Assembly: GCA_004352715.1 (NCBI GenBank)
Contig: SCFE01000101.1
Location: 884,905-948,904, forward strand
Origin: Hofstenia miamia
Taxonomy: Eukaryota; Xenacoelomorpha; Acoela
DNA length: 64,000 nucleotides
Direction of reading: 5' to 3'
In this document: positions 23,090-35,879 of the stretch, piece after piece
How the letters are laid out: the number at the start of each line of letters is the position of its first letter
How positions within the stretch are numbered: position 1 is the stretch's first letter
Translations under genes and position numbers: made by a program
Notes under the pieces: model-generated
Database searches by the model: none
What the model saw: only the letters and a program-made list of their open reading frames with translations
Told to the model about the DNA's origin: nothing

Positions 23090-23800
23090 AACGGTTTGTG
23101 AGTTTTAAGTCGTTTTCATTGAAACCTTTTCTTTTTAAGTAAGATATTATTACTACTGCCTTTATGCCTTTTTGAATTTCTGATTTAAGGTTAATGATGA
23201 ATTGAAATCGACACTCAAAAGTTTAGTTTCTCGATATTTAAGATTCTCTCTTGATAAAGTTTTTGCTGTATTTATTACCATTTCATTAGTTTTCGCTTTA
23301 TTAATAGATAATCTACTTTGTATTGCTATTTTGCATATGCTGTCAAGTGCATCTTAGGCTTTATCAATTTCTGTAAAAATTATTGCAGTTGTCAAAACAT
23401 CGGCATATTTTCAACAGAATTAGTTTCATGTACAATTGCTAGAAATAATCTAGGGTCACATACTGTACCTTCATGATTTCCCTTTGAATTAACCTTATAA
23501 AAATTTGTTATCTTAGAAATGAATTATACCGTGGTAAATATTTGCAAATTGCATCATATTGATCCAATTTATTAAGCAAAAAATCGTGTTCAACACTGGT
23601 GAAGGCTTTTACAAATAAGAATTATGCGTATAATGCTTGGTTTTCTATTCAATTCGTTTCGTCCGTTTTTTGTCAAAGCATGTGATGTTAATTGTCCCTC
23701 TTTATATGCAAATTGGTCATTATTTTTTATTTTTCTAAAAGTAGGTTTGGTAATTCACTAGTAACATCAAGCTGACTTTGGGCTTCCTTACTTCAATATC
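23090..23800 (-). pseudogene. LINE reverse transcriptase fragment (degenerate)
   Basis: On the minus strand, with stops and frameshifts, one reads QFAYKEG-like sequence, then FVKAFTSVEHDFLLNKLDQY (cf. the RT motif D(F/L)SKAFDSVNHDILL), a YADV in the place of the catalytic YADD, and LSINKAKTNEMVI. These are fingers and palm motifs of non-LTR retrotransposon polymerases (CR1/L2/jockey-like). It is dead. Confidence 0.7.
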
Positions 23801-23869
23801 TATAGCCGCCCAAAAGACGTCGTTATCTGTCGCCCTAATGAACACAAAAACCAAATGATTTCCTTATAA

Positions 23870-24780
23870 ATAAACTAGGGACTGCCGGTATCCGGTAAAA
23901 TCTGTAGTTACACAACCGGTTCGTTTATCCGGTATCCGGTAAAATTTAACTTGTTTACTGGATTTTACCCGAAAACATACTCTGAAATAAAACTTGATTT
24001 AAAATGGAATTTTCGTGGAAAAAGCTATATTTTTACCATGATATGGAAGTTGTCATGCAACAAAACAAGTTTTTCTGATATATCAGGATCAGGACGTAGT
24101 TCATTTTATATTTATTTATTTTCATTCGTAAGATGTCGATATTAATTAAGAAATGAGGTTGTTCTTCATAAATAATTAAGGAAAGTAAAAGTTATAAAAG
24201 TCAAAATTTTTTCTGTTGGTCTATTTTGTAGTCTGCTTAAAATTAGATGATTTTTAGACCTGAAGTGCAGTTAAATAGGCCGTTATAAAGTCATAAAAAC
24301 TCATATTTTTGTTTTTAGAAAAATAAGCTAATATTTGTGGCTGAAATGTCATAATAGTCATATTTTGACATAGTTTCCTTATAATTAAAAAATAAAACTT
24401 AAAAATTAATGATGAATTGTGACTGCCTAAAATAAGTTGAACTAAAATATATTCATTCAATTTCAATCAATGTACATCCTGGCCTAACTCCCGAAAAGTT
24501 TATGTACTAGTTAATTGCTGATTAGGTCCGATCCACCGGTCGACGCGATTCTAGAACTGGCCATGTATGCTGGCAGTTGAAAAAATATTAAAGGAATTAC
24601 ATACATTACTATTTCAAGGATTTTGCAAGGCACACGCGTTGCAGAACTTTGCCATGCGTATTCAGGCAGAATATACGGTTAACAAGCTCTTTATTTCCAT
24701 CAAATGATACAAAACAAAGATATGCTCCTATCAAAATATAAAAATAACAAAAACAAACACAATTCCAATTTAGATTATCC
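23870..24780. other. Non-coding spacer with short repeats
   Basis: TATCCGGTAAAAT occurs twice near 23888-23945, and words of the type GTCATAATAGTCATATTTTG recur at 24290-24370. These look like subterminal repeats of a hAT element that may include the transposase fragment at 25027. No clear terminal repeats were found. Confidence 0.35.
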
Positions 24781-24985
24781 TAAATTCTTCCCATGCATGT
24801 AACTTTTTTTGCTTGGTGACTTAATAAATTATGCTTAAGTTTGCGTTTGAAAATTCCATAACTTTTTACAGTTTTTATGCTGTTATCTAAGTTGTTCCAA
24901 AGCTTGACTGTATTATAAATGAAGGACTTTTCCCAATAGGAAGACTTATTAAGAACAGGTGTAGTACATGAGGGTTGACAATCTA
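24780..24985 (-). pseudogene. C-terminal tail of a LINE polymerase
   Basis: The minus strand reads PVLNKSSYWEKSFIYNTVKL, WNNLDNSIKTVKSYGIFKRK, LKHNLLSHQ. The pattern S...F.YN.V.LWN.LP..I......FK..LK..L is the usual end of non-LTR retrotransposon ORF2 proteins. It may be from the same LINE family as 23090-23800, but a gap of about 1 kb separates them. Confidence 0.7.
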
Positions 24986-25026
24986 TTGCTCCAATTAAGG
25001 CTGTTATAAAAAATCAAAGTTGTTCA

Positions 25027-25347
25027 GTGTTTGATAGAGCTCAAATTCCACCAGATTTTGTTATTACTCCCACCATTGATCTTGGAAATGATAACTGTAA
25101 AATAACAGGAATCCGTGCCTATATTAAGTTACGATTAGAAAATACCGGTTTTACTGCTATAATGGAAGGAAAAGGCATGAGCATTTCATTGGAATTGTAT
25201 GCCAAGCTATGAAAATGTCAACCAACATCGTCTGCATTTGAGAGATGTTTCTCTATGTTGAGAAAACTTTTAGCCTATGACAGAAATCTTAAACACACTA
25301 ATATATGGAAATGTATGTGCTGTTACTATAATTTTGTGAAGTAGTTG
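25027..25347 (+). pseudogene. hAT transposase C-terminal dimerisation fragment
   Basis: One plus-strand frame, interrupted by a TGA at 25210-25212, ends QPTSSAFERCFSMLRKLLAY, DRNLKHTNIWKCMCCYYNFV. The PTSSA.ER.FS......R.......N......YYN pattern is the hAT C-terminal dimerisation region. The catalytic domain upstream is not recognisable. Confidence 0.75.
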
Positions 25348-25349
25348 CT

Positions 25350-26469
25350 TTTAAAAATTGACTTATTATTGTGTAAGAGTTTTGTTCTCAGCAATAAAAA
25401 ACGTTTTATACTGCTTAAATGGGTCATTTTGAAAAATTAATGTTCATATTTTACGGCATAACTAAATTCCGTTATATTTTGTCAAAAAAATATGGTCATC
25501 TTTTGTTTTCTTAAAGTCACTGTCTAGTTTTGATAAACACACCCACATTGCTCATTTTGTTTTCGATTCGATGCTGCTAAAAATGTGAGAATCAACGTTT
25601 AGTACCGTTTTTTAGTTTACTTTTGTTTTGTAGTGAAATATAATCCTACAACTTTCATTTGATTATTGTTTCGTATCATTCAACTCAATAATATTATTGT
25701 TCACATCCACAAAACCAGAATATTCTGAATTTTAATGCATGGCATGAATTTCTTTGGACAAAAAGCGTCTTTTCCAAGATTATTAATCAATTTCAGCATG
25801 CTTAATCTTTCTGAATCTTTAGATAAAAATTAGTATATTTTTTTCCGATTTTGTAGGAATACACTTTATGAGAGTTGCACGTATAATATGATCACCTATG
25901 CCACGAAGAATTTTGGCGTCAAAATGTAAACGCTCAAAATTATTAACTTCAATTTTTATTAAGTATTTTTGAATATTGGATTTATTTGAGGTTTTTGGTA
26001 TAGATTTTATTACATCAGAATAACTAAGAATGTTCTGAGATTGACCCTTAAAATTGATCACATCTATTTGGATTCCATCGGCTGAATAATGTTGATTTTT
26101 GCTTCATTTACTAGTTTTGTATTATTAGAAAGTGTATCTGCATTTACTTGCTTTCTTTGAGAGTGTAATACACTCAATTCTTTTATAATTTTGTTTAGAA
26201 AATACCATATACATTTGAGTCATCATATTGTTTAGCTGGTTGTTCTCTTCAGTAATTTAAGGCTGCCGTAGAATGTATTAATACATATATTCTTTTTACT
26301 AAATACTTCTTAATATTAACTGGTGGGAACCATGAGGCTTGTGAAATAAAAAACGCGTAAGGAAATAGTCATATTCAAGATACAACTACACTGCAAAGCA
26401 AATTACTATCAATCAAAGAACAGAAAAAAATATTCTAAAAGCCTGTGTATTATACAGTTTAATTAGAAG
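25350..26469. other. Spacer, no confident gene
   Basis: A minus-strand frame at 25819-26061 contains VNNFERLHFDAKILRG, which looks protein-like, but no family is certain. The rest is AT-rich. Confidence 0.35.
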
Positions 26470-28500
26470 ATGTCAGAAATCATTCCTGATGAGGCATACC
26501 GCAAGATCAATGACACGGAAACTTTCGTGGTAGTGGAATGGGAAGGTGGAAGTGGTAACACCGTCGAGATATCAACTTTGTCAATCGAAGGAAGGAACGT
26601 GCGTGGGCGAACAAGGAATGGCCTTAGTAGGAAGTGGAAAGGAAAATTGCTCTCGTGGGAGAACTGACCAGTTCCATTTCCAAAGAACGTCAGAGCAGAA
26701 TCCACAGGCCTAACCCAGGCACTCGATGACCTGCGCATAAACGAAAACCTGTCCGAATCCCCACCACTAACGAACGCACAGTCGTTATCTGAGACGCTAG
26801 CTACTGAGATTCGATGCAAGATTCTGAAATATATTCTGAAGGCCTCGCGAACAAGCTATGCCCTTGCTACGAGCACTGTTATTTCCGGAATAATTGACTA
26901 TCCCAATTACCACAATCAATGGCGCCGCTTATTATTGATGCCGTATGTGTGCCTCAAGGCCCCAAATCGAGCCAATGATATCAAGAAGACTTCTCTGGCC
27001 AGCAAGGTCAATATGCAGATTACTGAGTTCCTCCACCTAAAAGACAATGAACTGGCTACCGCGAACTCTAAGTCAAAGCCTCGCAAGAACATGAAGATTA
27101 AGAAACTGACCTCCAAGTCAGATCTTATTTCATCGAAAATAGACGAGGGAGACATTCGAGGCGCTGTTTGCATCGCTTCTTCCTCTGATGACCTTGAGCC
27201 TCCAAACACTGAGACCTTGAAGAAGCTTTTGATAAACACCCACCAGCACCTCCCGACCGTGTTATTTTCCCAAACCCTCAAGATTGTAATCCTCTTCAGA
27301 TATTGCCCGAAATGCTGCGAGAATCAATTATAGAGTTTCGCTACTAGTTCAGCGGAAGCATTCAGGCCTGTGTCCCCAGCATCTGAAGTGCATAGTTTCC
27401 AAATCCGTAAATGAAGCAGGATCCAGAGCCCTGATATCTCCGGACATGTCCCACCTTCTATCGCCGCAGTATTAACCAGTGTCAGCCTTTTTGCTCTCAT
27501 GAAAAAAGATGGAGGAATTTGTTCTATCACTGTTGGAAAAACGCTGCGGAGATTACCAGCCAAATGCTCATCGAAAATTCTCTCAAAGAGAATGGCGAAC
27601 TATTTCCGACCTGCTCAGTTGGGTTCTGGTACCGCAAATGGCGCTGAAGCAGCGGCACACGCCACCAAACACTACATTGATAATGCCAAAGACGACGACG
27701 TGTTTTTTAATCTAGACTTCAGCAACGCCTTTAATACTCTGAGAAGAGACAAAATAGAACATGCCATCCACTCCAATGTGCCCTAATTGTATCTATTCTT
27801 TCACATGTGCTACAATGATCCAAGTTTTCTTGTCTATGGCGAATACACCATAGGTTCTTGCAAAAGTTTCCAACCGGGAGACCCAATAGCTCCATTTGGT
27901 TTCTGTCAATCCATCCACACCCCTTTGAATAAAATCAAGTCCCACTTCTAAGTTGGGTATCTTGATGATGTATCGGCCTTGATCACTGGGAGGTGACTCT
28001 GAGAGATCTGATCGCCTTCAAGGACCAAGCCTCTGCTTTCGGCCTCCAGCTTAACGCCGATAAATGTGAAATCACTGGGTTCGGGCTAAATAAACCTCGA
28101 ATCCTCCAGGAGTTTTGGAACATCTGCCCTGGTATTCATGATATCTGGCCTGAAGAGTGCACACTCCTTGGTTCCCTACTCGGCAGCCGCTCATTAGACT
28201 GTATATTATCAAAAAATTGGAATCCCTGAAGCACTTGTGCCCCCAGCTCAATGGTGTCCCCTCTCAACAAACTCTCTTCCTCTCAAAAATTGCTCTGCAA
28301 TTCCCATGCTGATGTACACATTGAGAACTTCTCGTACATATGAAAGCACTCATCTCGTTATTGAATTTGGAAATCTCATTCAGAACGCCTTTGAAGAGAT
28401 AACAAACGTGGCTTTGATGGATGAAGCATTGGATCAGGTATTGCTCGGACTGGCCATTCAAAGAGGCAACGCCGCCTGCATTCTGGAATCAATTGATTGA
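26470..28500 (+). pseudogene. Non-LTR retrotransposon ORF with reverse transcriptase, inactivated
   Basis: The region is GC-richer than its surroundings. A frame opens with ATG at 26470 (MSEIIPDEAYRK), meets TGA at 26665-26667 and continues in the same frame with basic linker sequence. The RT domain follows: KKDGGICSITVGKTLRRLPA, QLGSGTANGAEAAAHATKHY, FFNLDFSNAFNTLRRD (motif A; the aligned Asp is retained), FQPGDPIAPFGFCQ (motif B region) and YLDDVSAL at about 27958 (motif C, YxDD retained). Later, LQLNADKCEITGFG is the usual post-palm segment. At least three stops and two frameshifts separate these blocks. The clade cannot be fixed by eye. Antisense frames here are shadows. Confidence 0.85.
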
Positions 28501-28605
28501 TTTATTATGAGTAATGTTGATTGGTAACCAATGTATAATTACTGTTTTATTATGAGTAATGTTGATTGGTAACCAATGTATAATTACTGTAATGTTAATT
28601 CGTAA
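28501..28605 (+). repeat. 45-bp tandem repeat forming the LINE 3' tail
   Basis: TTTATTATGAGTAATGTTGA starts identical 45-bp units at 28501 and 28546, and a partial third follows. Its position directly after the ORF end fits the tandem 3' tails of some non-LTR retrotransposons. Confidence 0.85.
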
Positions 28606-28872
28606 ACAAGATTGATAATTTGTAATTACACTTGTAATATTTAGAAGGAATTTCAATTTAACAGCTTAAGAAATTTCTACCGTCGAATTCTGTGGCTTAG
28701 TTGTATATATTTACAGAAAGCATAGAAAAGTCTTACCTTGATGCTGATAAAATAAACGAACATATTTTTTAATTATTTTTGCTATTTTGTTTTCAGTTTT
28801 TTCATGCTATAGTTCCAACAAACATTGATTGAGTTATTAAAGTAATAATATACTTTAAAGTAGTCTTTAAAG

Positions 28873-29337
28873 TAGTTTTTGCATTTTTAGATTGAACGCT
28901 GCCTGTGCACGCCCTGTGCCCGTTTATCTTCCAATGCCCGGTACCCGCCCGACATCTATTGAGAAAAACATAAAATACAACGAAATTAAATCAAAATACA
29001 CAAAAGTACTCTATAATTTTGTCTTTTAGTGAGAAACTTCTTGCGACTCCTATTATAAATATTAATTCTATCAAAGGTCATGCATAGAAATTAGTGTTTT
29101 GTGATTCTGTCATTTTATACCGCAAATGTACAACAAAATATTTTTGCGTTAAACGCGATAAATTTCGCGGCAAATTATTAAATATTTTTAAAGGCGAAAA
29201 ACCTTAAGTCATTACAGCATATTATCTTATGATTATGCCAGATTTGATTTGAGCGAGCATAACATACGCTCGGTTATTTGAGCGCCCGATGCCCGCCCTC
29301 CTTCTGCTCTGTGGGCCCAGGCATGCCCGCAAACCTA
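28873..29337. mobile_element. 465-bp hAT-type MITE, copy 2
   Basis: Same length and layout as the element at 12513-12977: TAGTTTTTGC start, GCAAACCTA end, GCATTTTTAGATT and CGTTTATCTTCCA near the left end, GCATGCCCGC near the right. It is flanked by CTTTAAAG (28865-28872) and CTTTAAGG (29338-29345), a target duplication with one mismatch. No coding capacity. Confidence 0.85.
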
Positions 29338-29345
29338 CTTTAAGG

Positions 29346-30758
29346 TTTCTTCTAAATTAGTAGCAAATTATTAAGGAATTATTTTACACGTTACCTGCTT
29401 CAAATGCAACTTAAAGACACACTGAAAATATTTATTATCAAAATTTTATTTAAGTTACTTATGTTTATTATCCCTTTTCATCAAAAATAAGCTCTATTCC
29501 AAAATACAACATGCATTCCAATTAAGAGCGTACACAGGAATAATGAAGTGTAACATCTCAGCTCGAATCAATTTTAGTGACCAAAAAAGTTTTTATTTTT
29601 AGTACATCAAATTCAATGCTGGATACCTGATGGGGGACGCACTGCTTCCTATCACGATAGCTTATTTAACATGTTAATAATTTTGAACTAGTTTAGTAAC
29701 TTAAATTATAAACGAATACAAAGCAGATTGGAAGAATTTTACACAAAAAGTGTACCACTTCATTAGTTGTACGCATAGCAAGCGATAATTTTCTTTACTA
29801 ATTTTTTGTCGCATGGAGAAGTTTCATATCTAAAAACCTGAACAAGGTTTATTAGAAATAATTGATGAAAATATAACTACTTAACTTGCACCTTAATTCT
29901 TTTGCCAAATTTTTATAAATAAGGAATAAATTACTTTTGGAATATAATTTTCAACTATTTTAAGTTTTATGTCATTTACCACTTAAATTTGACATTATTA
30001 CCACTCAATAATGGAATCATATTCAGTACACTGAAGTAAAAATACCAAAATTTGGCCGACATGTTTTCAAAGATTTGAGTAAAAAGCAACCAAATTTCAA
30101 CCCTAACCCAATACGCTAACGTCCCCAATTTGAATTTGGAAATAGAAAAACGCAAATACTGCATGAAAAAGTATTTTTTATCTAAATTTCAAAGAAATTT
30201 TTTTCAAAATGTATATAAACGCAGCAATGCGAATGGAAACAAGTTTGTATATTGATATTTGCATTAATCACACTTAAATATCAAATTACTAATGATATGA
30301 TATTTTTTGGGTCTTCCAGTATTTTTACAAAATGTGTCAATTTTGTGGTGTCTTAAGAAAACGGTGGATAATATAGAAACCAAATTGCATATTAAATAAC
30401 ATACATTTTCTTTAAACATATATTTTCAATCACATAAAATGTGGTAATTCAGATATTTAATTATATTCTATCATTAATCGTCAGATACAAATTATTAAGT
30501 ACTTCTATCGGAATCAGAAAATATGAAAAAACTAAGTTAAATTATAGCTGAAATACAAACAACAACAGGAATTTTATCTCAGAGTTTATAACTATGACGT
30601 CACTCATCAATTCCATGCAGTAATTACCCCATACTGGTTTAACAATTGAATCGACTGCATCTCAAAATTTGTTCTTGTTTTGTTAGTGTTGATTTTTTTC
30701 ATTCTCTTACATCGTCATTCTGCACAATAAATTTGGTTTTGTCGTAGAGCTACAGATT
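29346..30758. other. Long spacer, no gene seen
   Basis: AT-rich with homopolymer runs. No domain, RNA gene or bounded repeat identified. Confidence 0.5.
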
Positions 30759-30991
30759 TGTTGTTCTAAGCTTCAAAGTCTTGATCCACGATCCCTGAAT
30801 AGCTTTGTTTAGATTAGTTGTGCAATACAAGTAAAGTTTCATAAAGAGTAATAACAGTCTGCATTATCAAGAGAGCACGATCAATTGACTCAGAAGAAGA
30901 CTTAAATCCTTGTTAACTAGCTTAAATTAGATGTTCCGAAATATCAAATACAAATCAATCACTATTGAAGTCAATTACTGAAAGATTCGAT

Positions 30992-31084
30992 TAGGCCATG
31001 GTTGGACTAGTGACTGGTTAAAACGTGCGATGATTTCAAATGTGACATAAATTTTTAACCAATCACTAGTCTAACGCGGGCCTT
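30992..31084. mobile_element. Short foldback MITE (repeated at 32036-32126)
   Basis: GTTGGACTAGTGACTGGTTA is followed about 40 bp later by its near complement TAACCAATCACTAGTCTAAC, with TTAGGCC and GGCCTTA at the outer edges. The same arms occur at 57011-57160, defining a family. The second copy here belongs to the allelic duplicate. Confidence 0.75.
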
Positions 31085-31344
31085 ACCTCTAATATGAATA
31101 ATATAATATTAAACCTAAACTGCCTATCATCCATTTCAATGTACAAACAGTTTCTCCACATTTACAAACATCTCTAAGTCTATTAGCAAATTTGAAAATC
31201 GTGAGGCATGAACAGGTCTATTGGGGAATATCCTTTAATGCAATGCTGAAATTTTCTATTGCAGCCTATAGTTGTGGTTGAAGTTGTGCAAAAGATTTCT
31301 TATAAAATTTCGAATTTTTGAAAAAGATTTAAAATCTTTCCATA

Positions 31345-31771
31345 CCGTAAAACCGGGTAATTCGGGCCACCTTTTTAAATGTTTTATACGATGTACCTTA
31401 TATTTTAAGAACTATTGCATTCAAACCACTCCATGAACCGCAGGATAAATGTTGTTTCAAAAGTTAAAAAGGCTGTAATACAATTAGTTGAAAAGAATGG
31501 TACTTTTTTTATCCAATACTATAGGATGTTATATTGTAGACAAAACAGGGTAAATCGAGCCACTACGAAAATATTACAAAGCATGTAGGTAAAATAGGCA
31601 TTACAAAAATTTTTGATGTTCAAATGTTAGCACACATTGAACAACAAAAATGTGGATCATCAGTGTCCATATTACAATGACCACATGTCCACGCCATGCA
31701 GTCCACGCATCTGACCCAGTCTCCACTACCAGCAGTGTCCGCATAGTGAACTCCACAAATGCCACAGTCAT
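31345..31771 (-). mobile_element. Pogo/Tc1-type transposon end with zinc-finger coding remnant
   Basis: The left terminus CCGTAAAACCGGGTAATTCG follows a TA at 31343-31344, and an internal relative (AACAGGGTAAATCGAGCC) lies at about 31545. On the minus strand, 31771-31610 reads DCGICGVHYADTAGSGDW, VRCVDCMAWTCGHCNMDTDD, PHFCCSMCANI, a cysteine-rich PHD-like tail of the kind that follows some pogo-type transposases. The transposase itself is cut off at the N. Confidence 0.6.
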
Positions 31772-32384
31772 NGTTGTTCTAAGCTTCAAAGTCTTGATCC
31801 ACGATCCCTGAATAGCTTTGTTTAGATTAGTTGTGCAATTCAAGTAAAATTTCCCAGACAATGACTTCATCCAAGTTTCGTAAAGAGTAATAACAGTCTG
31901 CATTATCAAGAGAGCACGATCAATTGACTCAGAAGAAGACTTAAATCCTTGTTAACTAGCTTAAATTAGATGTTCCGAAATATCAAATACAAATCAATCA
32001 CTATTGAAGTCAATTACTGAAAGATTCGATTAGGCCATGGTTGGACTAGTGACTGGTTAAAACGTGCGATGATTTCAAATGTGACCTAAATTTTTAACCA
32101 ATCACTAGTCTAACGCGGGCCTTACCTCTAATATGAATAATATAATATTAAACCTAAACTGCCTATCATCCATTTCAATGTACAAACAGTTTCTCTACAT
32201 TTACAAACATCTCTAAGCCTATTAGCAAATTTGAAAATCGTGAGGCATGAACAGGTCTATTGGGGAATATCCTTTAATGCAATGCTGAAATTTTCTATTG
32301 CAGCCTATAGTTGTGGTTGAAGTTGTGCAAAAGATTTCTCATAAAATTTCGAATTTTTGAAAAAGATTTAAAATCTTTCCATAC

Positions 32385-34258
32385 CTAATGTCCTAGTATT
32401 TATAAAGTTTTGTGCCTCACGGAAGTAACAAAGAACCTTGGGTGTTTCTTGATATGTGCTAAGATATCCTAAATCCAAAGGTCACGGAGTCGAAGGTACA
32501 CATCGATAAGACAGAGCCGGATTAGATATTTTGAGTGAAAAGGAAAGAGGAGACTCTCCTCTATCACGTGGTGTTTTCAGATTGAGCTGTAAGCGTTTAA
32601 ATAGTTTTTATACAATCGTGAAAAAAAATTAAAATCCGAAGGCATTTTGGATTAATTTAATATTCCCTTCAACGCGATCCGTAATTGAACTAGTTTTAGT
32701 TGATCATATTTGTTAATAAATTGCTGCAAATATATTATGAAAATCAATTTTATCCATGTCCTGGGCAACTTCTCACCCATCTTCAAAAATTATTAGCTTT
32801 TGTTCGTACGAGATTAACATCAAAATCTGGATTTTATGCCAAAAATAGAAGGCTTACAGAATTGAATAGATAAATAATGAGCCACTGAAATACATTTGAA
32901 GTAAATGCATTTCCGCGCTGCTTTCGGTTGACAGTTGGTTTTGTTTTGATAAATCTACTTGATGAAAAAAAGAGGGATGTGTCAGCCGAAAAGACAGTGA
33001 TTCACGTCGAAGAAATGGACGAGAGTATTAAAAAAAATGAAAGACATATTATATAAACTGATAAATATTTTGGCTATGTCGATTTTCTAAAAAACGCAAT
33101 GTAGCCGAAAAACAAAGATTTATAAATGTTTAAAACAAAAAATTATGGTTCTAGATGACGAGAAATAAGATCGATAAACTTGCGAAATTAAGCATAATTT
33201 TACAACTCTCTTTGATAATGTTCAATGTGTAATCCCGTGATCCTGGGATTAAGCAACTGTTCCGAGATAAACACTTCAAAATACAGAATATTGATTTTTA
33301 TTTCGTACATGTCAAATTGCACACATTATATTATAACATCATTTGCTTGCCCTATATGTAAGCGCTGAATGCATAATTGAAATTGATGACTATCGACTAA
33401 TAATAAAAATATCTTTATTTTTTTGAAAGAATCATTTTTGATAATATTTATCATTTTGTACGTTCTAAATTATGCAATATTCAGCATGGATATATTAGGA
33501 AAAAGATCTGCTACACAACTTCGTAGTATTTTAGTTTTCCCTACTTTTTTAATTATGATCTAAGGATTATCTTTATATGGTGAAATAAATATCAGAAAAA
33601 AATTGGAATGAAATTTAATAATGCAAAAAGTGCTGTAATCCTAATAAAACTGATATAAGAAATCCCTCAGATACGATACTCATACAATTGAAGACTGGAA
33701 ACTATAAAGATATATTTAATAAAATGCCATTGTTAGTATTATGTCTCTATTTACAATGATTGGCAATCAATGGCAAGCTCGATTTTCTATTTTTTTGATT
33801 ATATTTCTCTGGATTGTTCTAATAGACATAATCACATGATCGCTTTCTATTTAAATTCAGAAAATTAGAGCTATGTACTAAAATCAAACATCAATTAATG
33901 ATCATTTTTTGGATATATTCATAAAAATTGAGATGGATGAACTATGAATTTATTTTTCTATTTGACATTGCAAGGACTGTAGATGCAATCATTCCTCTAA
34001 ATCATTTATTAATTATTATTTTTTCTGCATGTTTGTAATATTTTTCTCATCAAACTATTATTTATTAACTTTTTTTCAGTTTATAGTAATTGTCTTTGAC
34101 AAAAAAATCATTTTACTACTACTACCAATCTTTGTATTGAATAGTGTTTAAGCTATGAACTGAGAAAAATCTCAAAACTTTTGACGTAATAATTTTTGCT
34201 GTATGTATATGTTATTATTATATTTTTATAGACGTGAAACTTTACAGACATAATTTAG
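32385..34258. other. Intron sequence, no gene seen
   Basis: About 1.9 kb of AT-rich sequence. No bounded repeats or coding blocks recognised. Confidence 0.5.
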
Positions 34259-34513
34259 GCCCTTCTGTTCCAACATTAAGTGTAACGACGCAAACTAAGG
34301 ATTCTATTACCATCACTATAACTGCAACTTCTACATCCACTTACTTTGAAGCGTGCTTGTATTTAATAAGTTCAGGATCGTGTATATATGCAATTGTATC
34401 AAGTCCTAAACAATTTCTATATTTAACTGCCAGTGAAAATTACACAATAGAGGCCAGAGCAGTTTTTCAAACTTTGAAAAGTGACTCAGTTATTAACACA
34501 CCAACATTTACCG
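34259..34513 (+). CDS. FN3-like domain exon
   Basis: Acceptor TAATTTAG, donor ACCG|GTATGT; 255 bp, phase 1-1. It reads GPSVPTLSVTTQTKDSITIT, FEACLYLISSGSCIY (cysteines 9 apart), LTASENYTIEARAVFQTLKS and TFTG. The in-frame ATG at 34234 lies in the intron. Confidence 0.92.
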
Positions 34514-35116
34514 GTATGTCTTTTAATTATTTGATTGCAAATCACTGAATTTTAATTTTATACAAATGATTTTCTCCCTTAACTTTTCGTAATTACCTAT
34601 GGAAATTTCACTATATTACATATTAAAATTCTTGCAATTGGGTTTAAAATTAGAAATTTTAGTTTATTTTTAAGAGCATATCATTGGCACAGTACCTTCT
34701 AAACAGAATTATCTTATTTGAGCAATTAATTGATCGTCGTCTTGAAAAAAACGATCAACCATAAATTGCAATGCTATTTTTAAAGAACCAATGTGAAGTT
34801 TTTTTTATTGTAATGGTCTTGAAAGAACGTTAATGCTTAAGTTGGTGATACTTCCATGGCATTTAATCTCGTTCATTATTTTAATGTTTTAGAAAGAGGT
34901 GAATTTTAAATTGCAACAACTTCAGTATCCAAAATGAAAGAATAAATATTAATGATAGAACACTCCATTTAATTATAATTTATTCAGTATCCTTAAATTC
35001 CACATATTAAATACCTTTAAATTTAACAATTTCATTATTCGTAACTTCAATATTTATATTTACTGATATATTTCCTGAGCTACTGAACATGTTGAATTAT
35101 TAATGAAATAATTTAG

Positions 35117-35377
35117 CCCCCGTAGAACCAACACTAAGCCTTGATGGTCAATCTGAAGATAACATTACAATTGAAATCAGTGAGCAATCGAAATCTGATG
35201 TTTTTCAAGCGTGTATATATTTAACATCTGAAGGATCTGGATCATGTACATTCACTCCTGCTATAAGTCCTCATACATTTGATTCTTTAATTCCTGGTGC
35301 AAGTTATGAAATCGAAGTTAAAGCAAGTTATCAGTCTGCACAAAGTGAGGCGACAGCACCATTTCGAGCATACACAG
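35117..35377 (+). CDS. FN3-like domain exon
   Basis: Acceptor TAATTTAG, donor ACAG|GTATGC; 261 bp, phase 1-1. It reads APVEPTLSLDGQSEDNITIE, FQACIYLTSEGSGSCTF, with the widest cysteine spacing (11) in the family, then IPGASYEIEVKASYQSAQS and RAYTG. It lies 604 bp after the previous exon. Confidence 0.92.
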
Positions 35378-35455
35378 GTATGCGGATTATATATATATAT
35401 ATAATGTCAAGCTTGCAATGTTAATTGCCTCACAATATATTATCGCATTAGGATT

Positions 35456-35515
35456 TAATAATAATAATAATAATAATAAAAATAATAATAATAATGATAA
35501 TAATAGTAATAAGTA
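35456..35515. repeat. (TAA)n microsatellite
   Basis: About 60 bp of AAT/TAA units with a few substitutions. Confidence 0.95.
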
Positions 35516-35879
35516 AATTACTTCAAGACTCTCTAGCGATAAAACTTTTCCTTATTTGGTATAGCTTTAATTCTGATAATGCACATCAGAACTAGGATTC
35601 CACTAAGAGAGACATGCCTAATGAATAGTCATTAAGCTCATTATTAAAAATGACAGACAAAGACTGATTTTGCTTAAAGTAATCCGAGACTATTTGAGTC
35701 AGAATTAAAATTGTAAAATGAAGTAACAATCAGGCTCTTACATGTATATTCTCCTGTAAATATTCTCAGCAAGTGAAATAGTCTCAGATGTTCCAATTAA
35801 GAATCTCTTACATAACTGTCTTTTCGGTTCTTTTTCGTTTATCTCCCCACTCAAATAATTGCAAAAATTGCAAATTTAT

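Larger units (their letters stand above)
30759..32384. repeat. Two allelic copies of one locus, one with a transposon insertion
   Basis: 30760-31344 and 31773-32383 are nearly identical apart from about 27 bp missing in the first copy and scattered single changes. The first copy is interrupted at CCATA|CC by the element at 31345; the second reads straight through (CCATACCTAATG). The two are separated by that element and the N at 31772. Confidence 0.85.

Noticed and set aside
26463-27563. Minus-strand frames opposite the LINE
   Set aside because: Shadows of the RT coding strand; the plus strand shows RT motifs in order.
28501-28605. CRISPR-like direct repeats
   Set aside because: Two adjacent 45-bp units without spacers at a LINE 3' end in a eukaryotic genome.
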